64,000 nt of DNA, taken from assembly GCF_003664995.1 (NCBI RefSeq), contig NZ_JFHL01000002.1, positions 496,001-560,000 on the forward strand, given 5' to 3'. The position numbers and the translations under genes were made by a program. Numbering within the stretch: position 1 is the stretch's first letter; each line of letters begins with the position of its first letter. This document shows positions 46,763 to 58,700 of the stretch, piece by piece. The notes under the pieces were generated by a model. The model was given only the letters and a program-made list of their open reading frames with translations. It was not told where the DNA came from and did no database searches. This stretch comes from Mesotoga sp. BH458_6_3_2_1 (GTDB taxonomy: Bacteria > Thermotogota > Thermotogae > Petrotogales > Kosmotogaceae).

Positions 46763-47139
46763 GTTTAACCGAGCTTTTGTGCTGTCTGGTTTTGGTCTCT
46801 CTTTGCATTAGCGGAGTTGTACTCTTTTCATCTGAAATCATAAGTAGCTTGAAAATTCGCCTCAGCAAAACTGCTTTCGATTCGTTCATTGAAAGACAGC
46901 GTCTTGAGGCTGTTGCTCGTTCCAGGCCTGTAGAGGTTTTCTATGATTATTGGTCGAAGAGGGTGTCTTCGACAACAGGGGCAGTTTTTGAAGACTGTCT
47001 TTGGGGGAACAGAGAGAACTTTAGGATTCGTTTCAATGGGGATGGATCTATTGCCATTCTCAGCGGGTCAACGACATTGAGCTTTGCTGATGGCAGTGTG
47101 TTGACTATCCAGCCGGTAACGGGGAAAGTCACTTATTGA
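46759..47139 (+). CDS. leaderless GspH/FimT-like minor pseudopilin
   Basis: 126 residues starting MSLTELLCCLVLVSLCISGV. The N-terminal hydrophobic helix with Glu at position 5 is that of a mature type IV pilin, and the C-terminal RFNGDGSIAILSGSTTLSF and TGKVTY pattern resembles GspH/FimT. Unusually, no leader precedes it: upstream in-frame codons contain no ATG, GTG or TTG, so Met would occupy the +1 place of mature pilins and no prepilin-peptidase cleavage is needed. GGAG lies about eleven bases before the ATG. Confidence 0.75.
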   Translation: MSLTELLCCLVLVSLCISGVVLFSSEIISSLKIRLSKTAFDSFIERQRLEAVARSRPVEVFYDYWSKRVSSTTGAVFEDCLWGNRENFRIRFNGDGSIAILSGSTTLSFADGSVLTIQPVTGKVTY

Positions 47140-47154
47140 GACTTGGGGGTAGAC

Positions 47155-48192
47155 ATGTTTCAGAGTATGATAACTGCCGTAAATTCAGACGAGGGTTACA
47201 CTGAGATCGTGAGAGCTGTTGTTGAAGGTCGGTATCTTAAGCCCGTCTTTTCTGTGCTCAGAATGGGGGTAAACTCACTTGAAGAATCAACCAAAGTCTT
47301 CAGGGAGAACAATACAATACCTGCCGACGAGATTTTTGTTACTGCCTTTCATCCAAGAGATGTTGTCTTTCAGCATCTTGAGGTTCCCCGTGTAAAGTCG
47401 ACGAAGAATTTGCTCAATGTCGCGAGCTTCAAGGCTGCTTCTCAGTTTTCATTACCTCCGGACGAAGTAAATGTAGCCTGCCTGAACTCAATAGCCTCAC
47501 TAAAAAGTGGACTTGTTCCAGCCTTTGTTATAACCAAGAGAAAGGCCTTGTTTGAATTCATTGGAAGATTGACGGCGAAGAGCTTTCCTGAACCGAACAT
47601 CGTTGATGTTAAGCCCTTCTCTATTTTCAAGATGGCTCAAACAAGCGTCTTTGAAGGCAGCAATATTGTTTTCATAGTTGATAGAAGCTATTCGCTTCTC
47701 CTGACATTAAGGGGAGAAGAAATTGTGGGCCTTAATTACATAAGCGATGGTTTTGATCAGGTGGCAAGCGGTTTCAAGGAGGACAATTCGCTCTCTCCAA
47801 ACACGAATATTCAAAGAGAGTTTCTGATTGGTTCTAAGGCTTATTATGATTCACTAATTGAAGAAGCTTCGGAAAGACTCGAGGGACTGATCTCCTATCA
47901 GTTAAGGATGTATCTTACCAACACGTTGTCAAACTCGCCAAACACTTCTGCGGCTGATGAGGCTCTCTTCACCAGGTTTTTTGTTGCAGGACAGTCAAGC
48001 CTTTCTACAGCCGTTTATTCAAGAGCTTTCCAGAGAATTCTCGGAGACGAAACAGAGGTAGTTAGCATGCCTCTGAAAATGAAGGAAACGAGCGGGATAA
48101 CTTATATTTCGGTTGGACTGCTTATGAGAGGTGGTGAGATGCTTGGTCGACGTAAACTTGTATTCAAGGAAGAAGCGGGTCTCAAGGCTTAA
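47155..48192 (+). CDS. PilM-like pilus assembly protein
   Basis: 345 residues from ATG at 47155 after GGGGGTAGAC; TTG 47143 is less likely. PilM is an actin-like cytoplasmic protein that binds the N-terminus of PilN. FVTAFHPRDVVFQHLEVPRV, NIVFIVDRSYSLLLTLRGEE and GITYISVGLLMRG occupy the places of the actin-fold strands, but the nucleotide motifs are poorly conserved. The call leans on the order PilC-pseudopilin-here-PilN-PilO. The last 50 bases overlap the next gene. Confidence 0.6.
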   Translation: MFQSMITAVNSDEGYTEIVRAVVEGRYLKPVFSVLRMGVNSLEESTKVFRENNTIPADEIFVTAFHPRDVVFQHLEVPRVKSTKNLLNVASFKAASQFSLPPDEVNVACLNSIASLKSGLVPAFVITKRKALFEFIGRLTAKSFPEPNIVDVKPFSIFKMAQTSVFEGSNIVFIVDRSYSLLLTLRGEEIVGLNYISDGFDQVASGFKEDNSLSPNTNIQREFLIGSKAYYDSLIEEASERLEGLISYQLRMYLTNTLSNSPNTSAADEALFTRFFVAGQSSLSTAVYSRAFQRILGDETEVVSMPLKMKETSGITYISVGLLMRGGEMLGRRKLVFKEEAGLKA

Positions 48193-48715
48193 GTATTCTC
48201 TAATAGTTCTGCTGATAATTGTTCTTCTGGTTCTGGGGTCCCGTTTCTTCGTTACCCAGGCATTTGAGACAAGGTTGAGGCAGGTTTCAAGGATGAAAGG
48301 CTACCTCTTCGACAATACCGGGACGTATCTGACTGGGAATCTGAAAGCAGACATCGAAATGATCTACAACAAAAAGCAAGAGTATACGGTAATGAGAAAT
48401 AAATTAAGCAAGCAGGTAAATGATCTTCGCGTGCATGTTAGCTCAAAATCAGTCGAAATGGACGTTTTCAGAACTGTAGAGACATATCTCGAAGATGAAA
48501 ATGCTATGAAGACAATTGCTTCTAGAATTCAATTTGAGAATGGAGTCGGCAATTCCTTCTATTATCTGATTTTTGAAGGCGAGGATGTTTCTTTCCCCAC
48601 ACCAAAAAGCACACCGACTCTTCTTGCCAATCCGAGTGTGAGGGGAAATCTGGATTTTGCTGAGCTCTACTCTCTTCAACTCGTCGATCTTGAGGTGGGT
48701 GGTCATCATGAGTGA
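48143..48715 (+). CDS. PilN-like inner-membrane protein
   Basis: 190 residues from TTG at 48143, nine bases after AGAGGTG; GTG 48131 and 48134 are alternatives. The start MVDVNLYSRKKR matches the conserved INL...-type N-terminus through which PilN binds PilM. One membrane span (about residues 17-38, YSLIVLLIIVLLVLGSRFF) and a coiled-coil-like periplasmic part follow. It overlaps the PilM-like gene by 50 bases and the PilO-like gene by eight. Confidence 0.65.
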   Translation: MVDVNLYSRKKRVSRLKYSLIVLLIIVLLVLGSRFFVTQAFETRLRQVSRMKGYLFDNTGTYLTGNLKADIEMIYNKKQEYTVMRNKLSKQVNDLRVHVSSKSVEMDVFRTVETYLEDENAMKTIASRIQFENGVGNSFYYLIFEGEDVSFPTPKSTPTLLANPSVRGNLDFAELYSLQLVDLEVGGHHE

Positions 48716-49304
48716 AAAAGACGAGTTCAATTTTGAAAGCATGGACATCTCTGCCACTCGAGAGTCGTTTGACGGTAATGATGGCTGCTTCATTCACAGA
48801 GACTATGCTAATAGGCTGAACAGAAAGCTCAGCTTCCTCGATAGAAAGGGTTTGAATTCGAAATTTGCGTTTTGGTCTTTGATAGCCTTGACTGTCATTG
48901 GCTTTCTCTTTCTTGTGGTTTTGTACTCCTACAATACTTTTGAGAACACATCTCTGCTAATAGACGAAGTGAATGGACTGGAAAGCGCCTATCTCGAGGT
49001 GCAGTTGCTCTCAAGGGTCAGAAACGAAGCGATTGGCTCGATGAGCACAAGAAGCTATCTGGAAGAACTCAAAGAAAAAATTCCGATAGAGACCAAACCG
49101 GGTGACTACAAAGGGATAACCGTCACTGGAGGTTCGAGGGATATTCTTGATCTTGTGGAGATGATCGTTAATGAGCCAAAGATTCTCGTCAGAAAGCTTG
49201 AACTTAGATCAAATCTTGGCTTTCCGATTCTTCCGGAATCAAATATTCCGTCGAATCTCTCACTTGAGCTGAAGACGGATCTCACGGTAACGAGTAACTT
49301 CTAG
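48708..49304 (+). CDS. PilO-like inner-membrane protein
   Basis: 198 residues from ATG at 48708 behind GAGGTGGGTGG; the frame opens at 48657 but without a site. A cytoplasmic head of about 60 residues, one span (AFWSLIALTVIGFLFLVVLY, about residues 55-75), a coiled coil and a small ferredoxin-like periplasmic end are the PilO/GspM layout. PilN and PilO form the periplasmic scaffold that meets the secretin via PilP. Sequence similarity is weak, so the call is mainly synteny and topology. Confidence 0.55.
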   Translation: MSEKDEFNFESMDISATRESFDGNDGCFIHRDYANRLNRKLSFLDRKGLNSKFAFWSLIALTVIGFLFLVVLYSYNTFENTSLLIDEVNGLESAYLEVQLLSRVRNEAIGSMSTRSYLEELKEKIPIETKPGDYKGITVTGGSRDILDLVEMIVNEPKILVRKLELRSNLGFPILPESNIPSNLSLELKTDLTVTSNF

Positions 49305-49318
49305 GTGGAGTTGATTAT

Positions 49319-49759
49319 ATGGAGAAGGTTGTTCTAATTATCGTTGTTTCTATAACTTTGTTAGTTACGGGTGGGGTTCTGCTGACATTTCTTCTGGAAC
49401 CGGTGGAAATTGCCGATGTTGCGGCGAGCAGAATTAGAATCGATCCTATCGATACTACCAGAGTGGTAAGCAGCGTTACTTTGGGCAATCACTTTCTTCC
49501 TCTTTATGCAAGTCCTTTGGAAGTTATAAGGTCCATGCTGGAAGTGGGCGAAGAGGCTGCCGATGTCAAATATGTAGCTTACTATAGATTGAACAAAGTT
49601 GATTATGCGGTTCTTGAAGCAGGACAGTCACAGATTACAGTAAGAGTTGGAGAACAGGTGGCTCCCTCTTACATCGTATACGGAATTACGGAATTTGCTG
49701 TGTTGCTTAACGACACGAGCACGAACAGCTTTGTTGTTGTGAAGTACTTTAGATCGTAA
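49319..49759 (+). CDS. PilP-like inner-membrane-anchored protein
   Basis: 146 residues; ATG at 49319. An N-terminal anchor (KVVLIIVVSITLLVTGGVLL) is followed by a beta-rich periplasmic domain ending with VGEQVAPSYIVYGITEFAVL. Its place between a PilO-like gene and the secretin suggests PilP or GspC, which link scaffold and secretin. No lipobox Cys is seen, unlike typical PilP; GspC-like proteins use such an anchor. Function is inferred from position. Confidence 0.5.
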   Translation: MEKVVLIIVVSITLLVTGGVLLTFLLEPVEIADVAASRIRIDPIDTTRVVSSVTLGNHFLPLYASPLEVIRSMLEVGEEAADVKYVAYYRLNKVDYAVLEAGQSQITVRVGEQVAPSYIVYGITEFAVLLNDTSTNSFVVVKYFRS

Positions 49760-49778
49760 ACTCGAGGGTGAATATGGG

Positions 49779-52700
49779 GTGATTCGTGTGAGAAGAATAG
49801 CGGTCATATTTTTAGTTCTGGGTTTCTTCTGTATTGGAGTCTCTAATCAGTTGAATTCTGTTATACCATCTATGGATGCTGAATCTGTAACAGTGACGAT
49901 GATCTTCAACGACACAGTCACCGATTACAACATTCAGTCAAATCCTTCCAAGACTATATACTCCCTGGCGCTCAACGGAGTTAGTGGAAGAGATATGAAT
50001 CTCCCGCTCCGAATGGGTCCCGTGGAGGGGCTGTGGACCAGACAGGATCCGAAGAGACTTTCTGTCAATGTTGCGTTGTTGATTCCAGCAATTGATGAGC
50101 CCGAAGTCAAGATAATGGGGAATGTAGTCACTTTGAGATTCTTCAGATCGAAGATCAACGTGGATATCGAAAAGTTCACAACATATGGTATGACTGTTTC
50201 CACTGCGATGACGTACCTTTTCTCAGAAGAGATGCTTGATCTTTCTTATGTCATATCTCCTAGTGTCAGAAACGAGGAGGTCATTGTCGGTTTTTCTCTT
50301 GCGATGCCCGAGGACATTCTTCGAAACATTCTTACATCACTCGGAGATAGGATAGCATACTCCTATTTCACCGATGGAACATTCTATCTGGGGACCCCTG
50401 AAGAAGTACAGGATCTGGTAAACGCCTTCTGGAAGACTTACATAGGTGTGGAGTTCAACGCCGAAGGAGAATCTGTTTCTGAACAGATCGAAAGGTTAAG
50501 AAAGGCACTTCCTGTTAACAGTTTCATAGAGTATCTGCCAAACGAGGCTTCACTAATGGTTTTTGGAGATCTTCAGACTCATATGACACTTTCTGCCGCT
50601 CTCACGACAAACACAGTCACTAGGGAATACACGGTTCCATGGGAGATCACCAACATTGACATCGAACCTCTCACTGCATACTATGAACTGGCTATAAAAC
50701 TAAATTCAACGCTGTTCTCTGATAGCCTTACAGTAACTGGCATTCCAGAGTTCAACAAACTCATTTTTTCTGGAAATGCTGCTCAAGTTGATGCTCTGTA
50801 TGAGTATATAGATCTTTACAAGGAGTACGTTACATCACAAGACCTCGACTCCAGTAAGACGAGAAAGACGATAACTCTACCTGACAACTTCTTTCTGATT
50901 GAAGATATATTGAAACTGGGTAGCGTATCAGGATCTGGTTTGACAGAAGACAAGACTCTGGTAGGGACGATTTTCAGTATTCTTCAGAGCTATGCGGTAT
51001 ACGAGGATCTCTCAGTCGACAGAACCTTTGAACCCATCGGAAAGGTAACTTTCGAATTACCAAATTACCTCGTTCCGGTTCTTCAGAAGGTCACAGATTC
51101 GTTCTCTGAGATCTCGACAGATGTGTCTTACACTATTGTAAATTATCACCTAACTATAGAAGAATCAATACTTTCGCAGGTTCAACGTATTACCGGGGCA
51201 GCAATAGAGTCACTGGGAGAAAGAAAGGGATACATCATCAAGGGTTCTAAGAGCTCAATCGGAACGGCTGAGTATCTCCTTTCGCTTTTCACAGGGATTG
51301 CTTTTGAAAACTATGCAAGTACATACCTCGAGTTGAAGGCTAATGATTCCTTTGAGGAAGTATCCGCTTTCCTTAGAACTTTCTACGCTGCTCAGGGTCT
51401 TGTTGAAGACGAGTATACAGTTGAGCAGATCGCAGACAGATTGGTCTTCATGTACGCTCCTTCTGAGATTATGGAGAAAGCGGTTATTGAACTTGAGCAG
51501 CACGAAAAGCAGATATACAGAATTACAAGGCAGTCTATCCTTGAAATCTCACCCGAAGTCTATTCTTCGGGTTTGGGTGAGTTGCTCCAGACGATCCTTG
51601 TCGAAAACGAGACGGTCAGCTTCATTGAGTCAGCAGGTCTTCTCGTGATTAGAGCTTACCCGGACAGACTTGCGGAGATAGAGAGCGTTATCGAAGAGAG
51701 AATCCCAAGAATAACTGAAATGGTTGAGAACCGCATCTCAAGTCAGGAAACCCGGTTGTCTCTACAGATAATGGCGATCCCTGGCTGGGATATCGAGAAG
51801 TTCAGGGCTTATCTGAACGATTTCCTTGGATCCGATCTTTATTCGGAAATTACACTTACAACATCTGGCAGCGGCTATATAGTAATTGCGTCACAGCCAG
51901 TACTGGAAGCGATTTCTACAGAAGCAGAAAAACTGAGAGGATTTGAGAATCCCTCTTATAGACTGGAGTCATCAATTCCATCCCTCGCTCAGTTCGAGCT
52001 TCTTCTGGAAAAACTGGGTATCGCCGTGACAATTGTTCCTGTGGAGAACCAGTTCATGATAGTTGGTTCAAAGGAGAATGTTGAGGAGGCCTCTAAGCTC
52101 GTCCGACAGCTTAGCAGCGGCCTTCCTGTTCAGGGTGATGTTTCGGACACTGCGGTGGATTACGAGTTCACATTTATTAACCTCCCCTATGGAGAAGTCG
52201 AGGGGATAAGTGAACTTCTAAACAAGCTCAGTTTATCTGTTGAATTTGTCAACACTCCTACAGGTGTGGCAGTTGTAGCTACGAAAGAGAGACTTGAGAA
52301 GGCAATGGAGGTCATAAACTCTGTCCTGTCAAGAATCGAGACAATCGAGACCGGTCCGAGAAGTTACAGTCTGATAGATATTGAACCGGCCATGGTAAGT
52401 AGTTTAAGTGAAATACTGTCCCGGTTGGGCTACGAAATAGATCTGGTGGAGACCCCGGCAGGAATAATCGGAATCGGTGTTGAGGCGCAGTTAGCTAGAG
52501 CCAAGAGCATAGTTGAAGAGATCTTGAAGAAGGAGACATCATCACTTCCCCAACAGGGAGATGGGGATCGATCATACTTGATCATTTCTTCAAAGCCTGA
52601 AATAGAGATCGCCTCGCTCAACTCCGTAATCAGTGTCTTCAGTTTCGATCTCGTAATAACTGCTGTCTACGACAAAATAGTCGTCGTTGGAGACAGCTAT

Positions 52701-55700
52701 GATCTTCAGCTCTTCAGAGGATTGTACAACGAGATTCTTACCTCTGAAAGTGTCGAAGGGGCCTTTGTCAGCAAAGAGCTTTCCGGAGTTCCCGGTTGGG
52801 ATTCTGACCGACTACTTTCCTATCTTGGAGTCGTTCTTGGAGTTGAGAAAACGGCCAGTGTTTCACTAGTTCAAACCGCAAGCGGATATATAATCAACTG
52901 CCCTCAGTCAATACTGGAGAGCATTGAAAGCGAATTTGAGAGACTGCGAAGTATTGAGAGCCCTTCTTATTCGATTGAGAGAAGAATGCCCACACTCGAT
53001 GAGATGAACTCTCTTCTGTTGAGACTGGGAATCATTGTAGACATTCTGAAAGTGGATGATTATTTTGTAATCGTTGGATCTTCCGCAAGTGTTGAACAGG
53101 CGAAGGAGCTTGTTTCAAGGCTTCTAGAGGTTATCGGTGACGAATCTGAAAGTAAACAAACTGCATTTCAGGTCTCCAGGATCTCAAGTGAAGATATGTC
53201 TGCTTTTAATGAAATCTTCTCGAGTATCGGGATGCAAGTGAAATTACTTGAATCCCCTTCAGGTATTCTAATTATTGGAAACGGCGATGAAGTCTCAAGA
53301 GCGATTGAAGTTGCAGATTCAATTCTTGAGAAGCGCGCTTCAACCGTTGATTCGGAAATCGTATTCGATTTTGTGCCTGTTTCTTCCGATGAAATTCAAG
53401 ACTATTCCTTGATTTTTGAAAAGATGGGACTGAATGCTGAATTGCTATCTTCTCCATCTGGTGTAATTGTGATTGGATCTTCTGAAGAAGTAGCAGAAGC
53501 AAAATCGGTAGTGCAGTTGATTGCCGAACAGAAACAGCAGTTCGATACGACTGAAGAGAAGAGAAACGACTCGACCTTTGTCAGAAGAGTCGCGGGATGG
53601 AGCGATGAAGTGTTCTCCAGCTATCTGAGAGACTTTCTGAATGAGGATCAGTATTCCCGAGTATCAATATCTCCATCGGTAAGCGGCTACATTGTAGCGG
53701 GTCCCGTTGAACTTCTTCAATCAATTGAGGCCGAGGTCAGTCGTCTTCAAGAGATTCAAGATCCTCACTTCGTTGTTCAAAGAGGACTTCCACCTCTTGA
53801 TCAGCTTGAGACACTAATCGAAGCACTGGGCATCAAAGTTGAGATAATCCCGGTTGAGGATAAGTATCTGATTGTTGGTAATCGAGAAAGTGTGGTTCAG
53901 ACAGATCAAATCATCGACCAATTGATAGAGGCAATATACCCAGAAGGAAAGCCCGTCGAAGATGCAGTGGTGTCGAAAACGTTCATCTTTTTGCCGGTAA
54001 GACCCGAAGATGCAGCTCCTCTGGAAACAGTTATGGAGAGGCTCGGAATCACATCCGAACTAGTTCAGATCTCGACGGGAGTCATTGCAGTCGGTTCTGA
54101 GAAGGAGCTTCTGAAAACACTTGACGTGGTTGAGTCGGTAATGGCTCATTCCGAAAGTGTCACGGCCGAACTGGAACTGAATTACAGATTTGTTGATGTT
54201 CGATCAGATTCAATAGAGCAACTTCTGCCCATAATCGAGCGGTTGAACATCGGAATCGAACTGCTTGACACTCCCACCGGTGTAGTCGCAATAGGTTCAG
54301 ATCCTGAACTGGATCGAGCAGAAGAGTTGATAGAGGCGATTAACGCGAGAGCGACTGAAGATGTTCCGCTTCAGGACAAGTACGAGAGTTATCTCCTTCT
54401 TCCCATTTCTGCGGGAATTACTGTTCAGTCTCTGGAACCGGCGCTTGAACTGCTAGATTATCGAGTCTTTGCAGTAAGCGTTGCTGATAAAATTATCGCG
54501 ATCGGCGGTGAAGAGGATCTTCTTAAGTTCAAGGCTCTATACATGCAGCTTCAGGCAGTGGAAGTAGACAGAGAAGAAAGGATCTCTCTCGATATCAAGG
54601 CAATTCCTGGATGGGACATTGTTAGGGTAAGCGAGTATCTGAGACTATTTCTTGGAGTCGATGACTTTGACAGGATTTCTATAGTCCCTTCTTCCACGGG
54701 ATTCGTTGCTTTAATACCAAGAGCTCTCATGGACACGGTAGAAACTGAAATATCAAGGCTCAGAGAGTTTGAAGATCCGGCCTTCACAGTGCTTGAGAGA
54801 ATACCTCCCGTTGAAGATCTTGAAGGGCTGCTTTCCAGACTTGGAGTCCTTGTTGATCTGGTAAGCATGGGAAGTTCCACAATAGTAATTGGTTCCGGTG
54901 ATGATGTTCAGCGCACAGGCAGGATAATAGATCAGCTCTTGGATTCGGTGACCTATGATGTTACCGCACCCGAAGCGATTGAATACAGCGTTCTGGACAT
55001 ATCTGCTGACGATATGAGTAGCTTCAACGCAATTTTCGAGCGACTTGCAATCGATGTGTCTCTTATTTCCTCCCCCTCCGGGGTCATAGCCATCGGGTCG
55101 CAGCAGGCAGTCGCAAGAACGGCGACAGTGGTTGAAGACATTCTTAGCAGGAGGACCACCCAGCAGGTGTATGAGCCGATTTATGCCTTCACGGGAATAC
55201 CAAGTGCAGACATGAGTAGCTACCAGACTATTCTTGATAAGCTGAACTCGGGAGTCGAGCTTTTGCAATCGGCCACTGGAGTTCTTATGATCGGCGACGG
55301 AGACAAGGTGCAGGAAGCGCTCAAGACAGTCAATGCTATTCTTGAGAGAGAAGCGTTGTTTGACGAATCAGAAGGTCAGCCAGACAGGGTCTCAAACGTT
55401 GCGGCCCTCGTCCCCGGATGGAACGATGACAAGTATGCCAGTTATTTTACTGACTTTCTCGGTATCGACGATTTCTCGAGAATCTCTATCACTCCTTCTA
55501 CCAGTGGATATATTGTGATCGGTCCCGAAGAAGTAGTGTCGAGATTGGTTGCCGAGGCTTCCAGGTTAGCCGAAATAGAGGATCCATTCTTCGTTATTGA
55601 GGATTCCCTTCCCGCTATCGATCAACTCGACACTCTGCTTGACAGATTAGGCCTTAGGGTCACGATATTGCCTGTAGAGAACAAGTATCTCATAGTGGGC

Positions 55701-58700
55701 ATCAAGGAAAGTGTTGAGAAGACGGTCGAGCTCATTAAGATGTTCAGAAGTGATGTGGAGGCTCCCGTAAGCTCGAGAAAATACGACTATTTGATAATGC
55801 CCGCAAATGAAGGCAGTTTCGAGACAATACGACAGGTGCTCTCTGAATTGAAGATCGATGCCACGGCTTTGAGTTTCGGGAGTAACGTAATACTTGTCGG
55901 TTACGGCGAGGATCTTGAAGATGCAGCAAGTGTCGTAAACTCAATAAATGAAAGAACGGTAATTCTAGCGACTGACAAGGAGCTGAAATACTCGTTCACA
56001 GAGATCCCGAACGACAGAATTGATGAGTTTACTGCCATACTTGACAGCCTTAAACTTGATGTTGAACTTCTCTCTTCTCCTTCGGGGGTCGTCCTTGTTG
56101 GAACCGAGGAAGAGGCGGCAAAGGCGAATGAAGTGATTCGTTCAGTACTTTCAAAGGCCGAACAGGACGAAACTGTCGAGTCGAGATTTTTCAACAACCC
56201 GGCTGGATGGGAAGAGGGAAAGCTTGTTGCGTATTTGAGAGGCTTCCTGGGAGAGAAGGACTGGTCGAAGGTTAGTGCAACTCCTGTCCAGTCAGGATAT
56301 CTATTGGTGGGCCCATCAGAAATTCTGAACAGGATACATTCAGAGACGGTGAGGTTAGCGGGCCTTGAAAAGCCTTACTACGAGATAGTCGAGACGGTTC
56401 CTTCTATCCAGAATCTTCAAGCTATGCTGGAGAAGATGGGTCTTGCCGTCACGGTTGTCACCGTGGACGGGAGATCGATGGTAATCGGACCGGAAAGTGA
56501 TGTCCTTCAGACTGTCAAGGTATTTGGTGAACTTGCCGAAGGGATTGTCCTTCCCAGGGGCGACGAACCCGATGTCTTTGACTTTGTAGAAATTCCGTCT
56601 GAAGAAGTGGAAAGCTTCAGAACAATCTTCGCAAGGCTTGGAATCCGAGTCGATCTGCTCAGCACACCTACGGGAGTCATAGTCGTTGGCCAAAAAGACA
56701 GTATTTCAAAGGCCCTTGAGACCATGACCTCAATTCTCTCTCGCAGAGAGGTGCAGGTTGCTGACGGCGAGCAAAGCTATGTGGTTGTGGAGATCCGTGA
56801 AGGCTTCGATCTCGCCTCAGCACAGTCGGTTATCTCGGCTTTCAGTATAGACTCATATCCTCTTTCTGTGGCGGGAAAGCTTGTGATCATAGGTGCCGAA
56901 AAGGAAATTGCAAGATTCGTACAGCTAAGAAACGACATCATAAGCGAGCACAAAGTGACCGTTATCGTGCCTCGTGAAGTCACTATAGAAGAACTCAACG
57001 GGATAATCAGTACGCTGGGACTAGAAATGTCGGTTCTCGAAATCCGAGGCAGCTTCGTCGTGTACGGTAAGGAGGGAGAGATCGAACAGGTTAAGGACAT
57101 CCTTTCCCGGCTTACGTCCGATGAGCCTTCCGATAAGACTCAGGAGATGCGGATTTTCACGGGGATTTACCAGAGCACTGATTTTCTAAATCAGCTTCTC
57201 TCCAGTATGGGCTCTTCTTTGAAGATCTACGGAGAGGGCGACAGAATTGTGGCGGTTGGTAGTGCGGACGATATAGAAATGTTTGAGAGTCTTATGCAGG
57301 AGATCGGTTCTGAACCGTCAGCAGTGGAATTGACAGCGAAGTTCTATCCTAGGCTTGAAGGCTGGACTGGAGAGACTCTTGCCGAGTTCTTCCGGGCTAT
57401 GAACTTCGCAGTAGAGGTCTTCCATGAGAGCAGTCAGGGATACCTGTTGATAGGTCCAGCCGATGAGCTTAATAGAGTTCCAGATATTATGGACGGTCTT
57501 GAACTTAAAACAAGGAGACTGACTACTCTGTATCCTGTTCCATCGGGAATGACTTTCGAAGAACTCAGGGAGATTCTGGTGTCGGCGGGATTCAGTTTCT
57601 CATATACGAGACTGGGACAGAGTATGTCGATTTCCGGGCTTGAAGATGATGTAAATATGGCTGTTGCCCTCCTCGACGAAGTGATCAGAAGCGGATTGGG
57701 AAAGGGAGTCTCTTACAGGCTTATAGAATTACCTGTCGACCTGACTCTTGAGAAGCTTGAAAAGATCATGAGCGACATGGCCCTTGACATCTCCTCGGTG
57801 CAAGTTGACGGGGAAGTTATGCTAATAGGTCCCGACAGCGATCTGAGGACTGCGAAGGAGATAGTTGAATATCTCACGCCTGAAGATCCTTCCGTTGACG
57901 AGCAAAGAATCTACTCGGTAATTCCGCTTGGTGAGGGACTGGCGCTCGCGGAGATCTCCGCCCTCGTTGAAAGTCTCTCCCTAAGTGTTGAGATCCTTCC
58001 TGTGGGAGGAGATATCGTAGTAATAGGTACTGAAAGCAATGTGGATCGTTTTAGAGAACTTGTAAGCTCTATCTCAGCAACTCTTGGAATTGAAAGTGTT
58101 GAGAGTCCTGAATACTCCATCGTTGAGAAGGTGGAAGAGATCTCGATCGACCAGTTCAGAGAGCTGCTCGCATCTCTCAACATACCTGTGAAGATCGTAG
58201 AGGTTTCCGATTACCTGGTCTTTATTGGTTCTAGTGAGAATAACGGCAAGGCAGTCGATCTCTTTTCAAGATTCGAGACGGAAGACAAAGAGCCCGTAGT
58301 GGAGGAAATTGAGTTTATCACTCTGTCGTTGCCAGAGGGATTTGATCTCAATTCTCTCTCGACAATATTCGATAAACTTGACTTCAAAGTCGATCTAAAT
58401 TCCGTCGGCAATGTCTTACTCTTGATCGGAAGGAAAGATTCTATCGAAAATGCCCAGGCGCTTGTTGAGAAGCTTGTGCAGGTTTCCACAGGAGAATCGG
58501 GCGAAAAGAACGTCTTTGAGATTCTTGAGCCTAAGGAAGGCGTATCTGCCGAGTTGCTGAATCAGCTTTTCAGGCTTATTGGAATTGATGTAGAGATACT
58601 CGAAGGCGATACTGCGCTTGTATTTGTGGGAAGCCAGACCGATGTTGAGATGGCACTCGAGGTCTACGATTCTCTCGGGAAAACGGCACAAGTTGATGAA

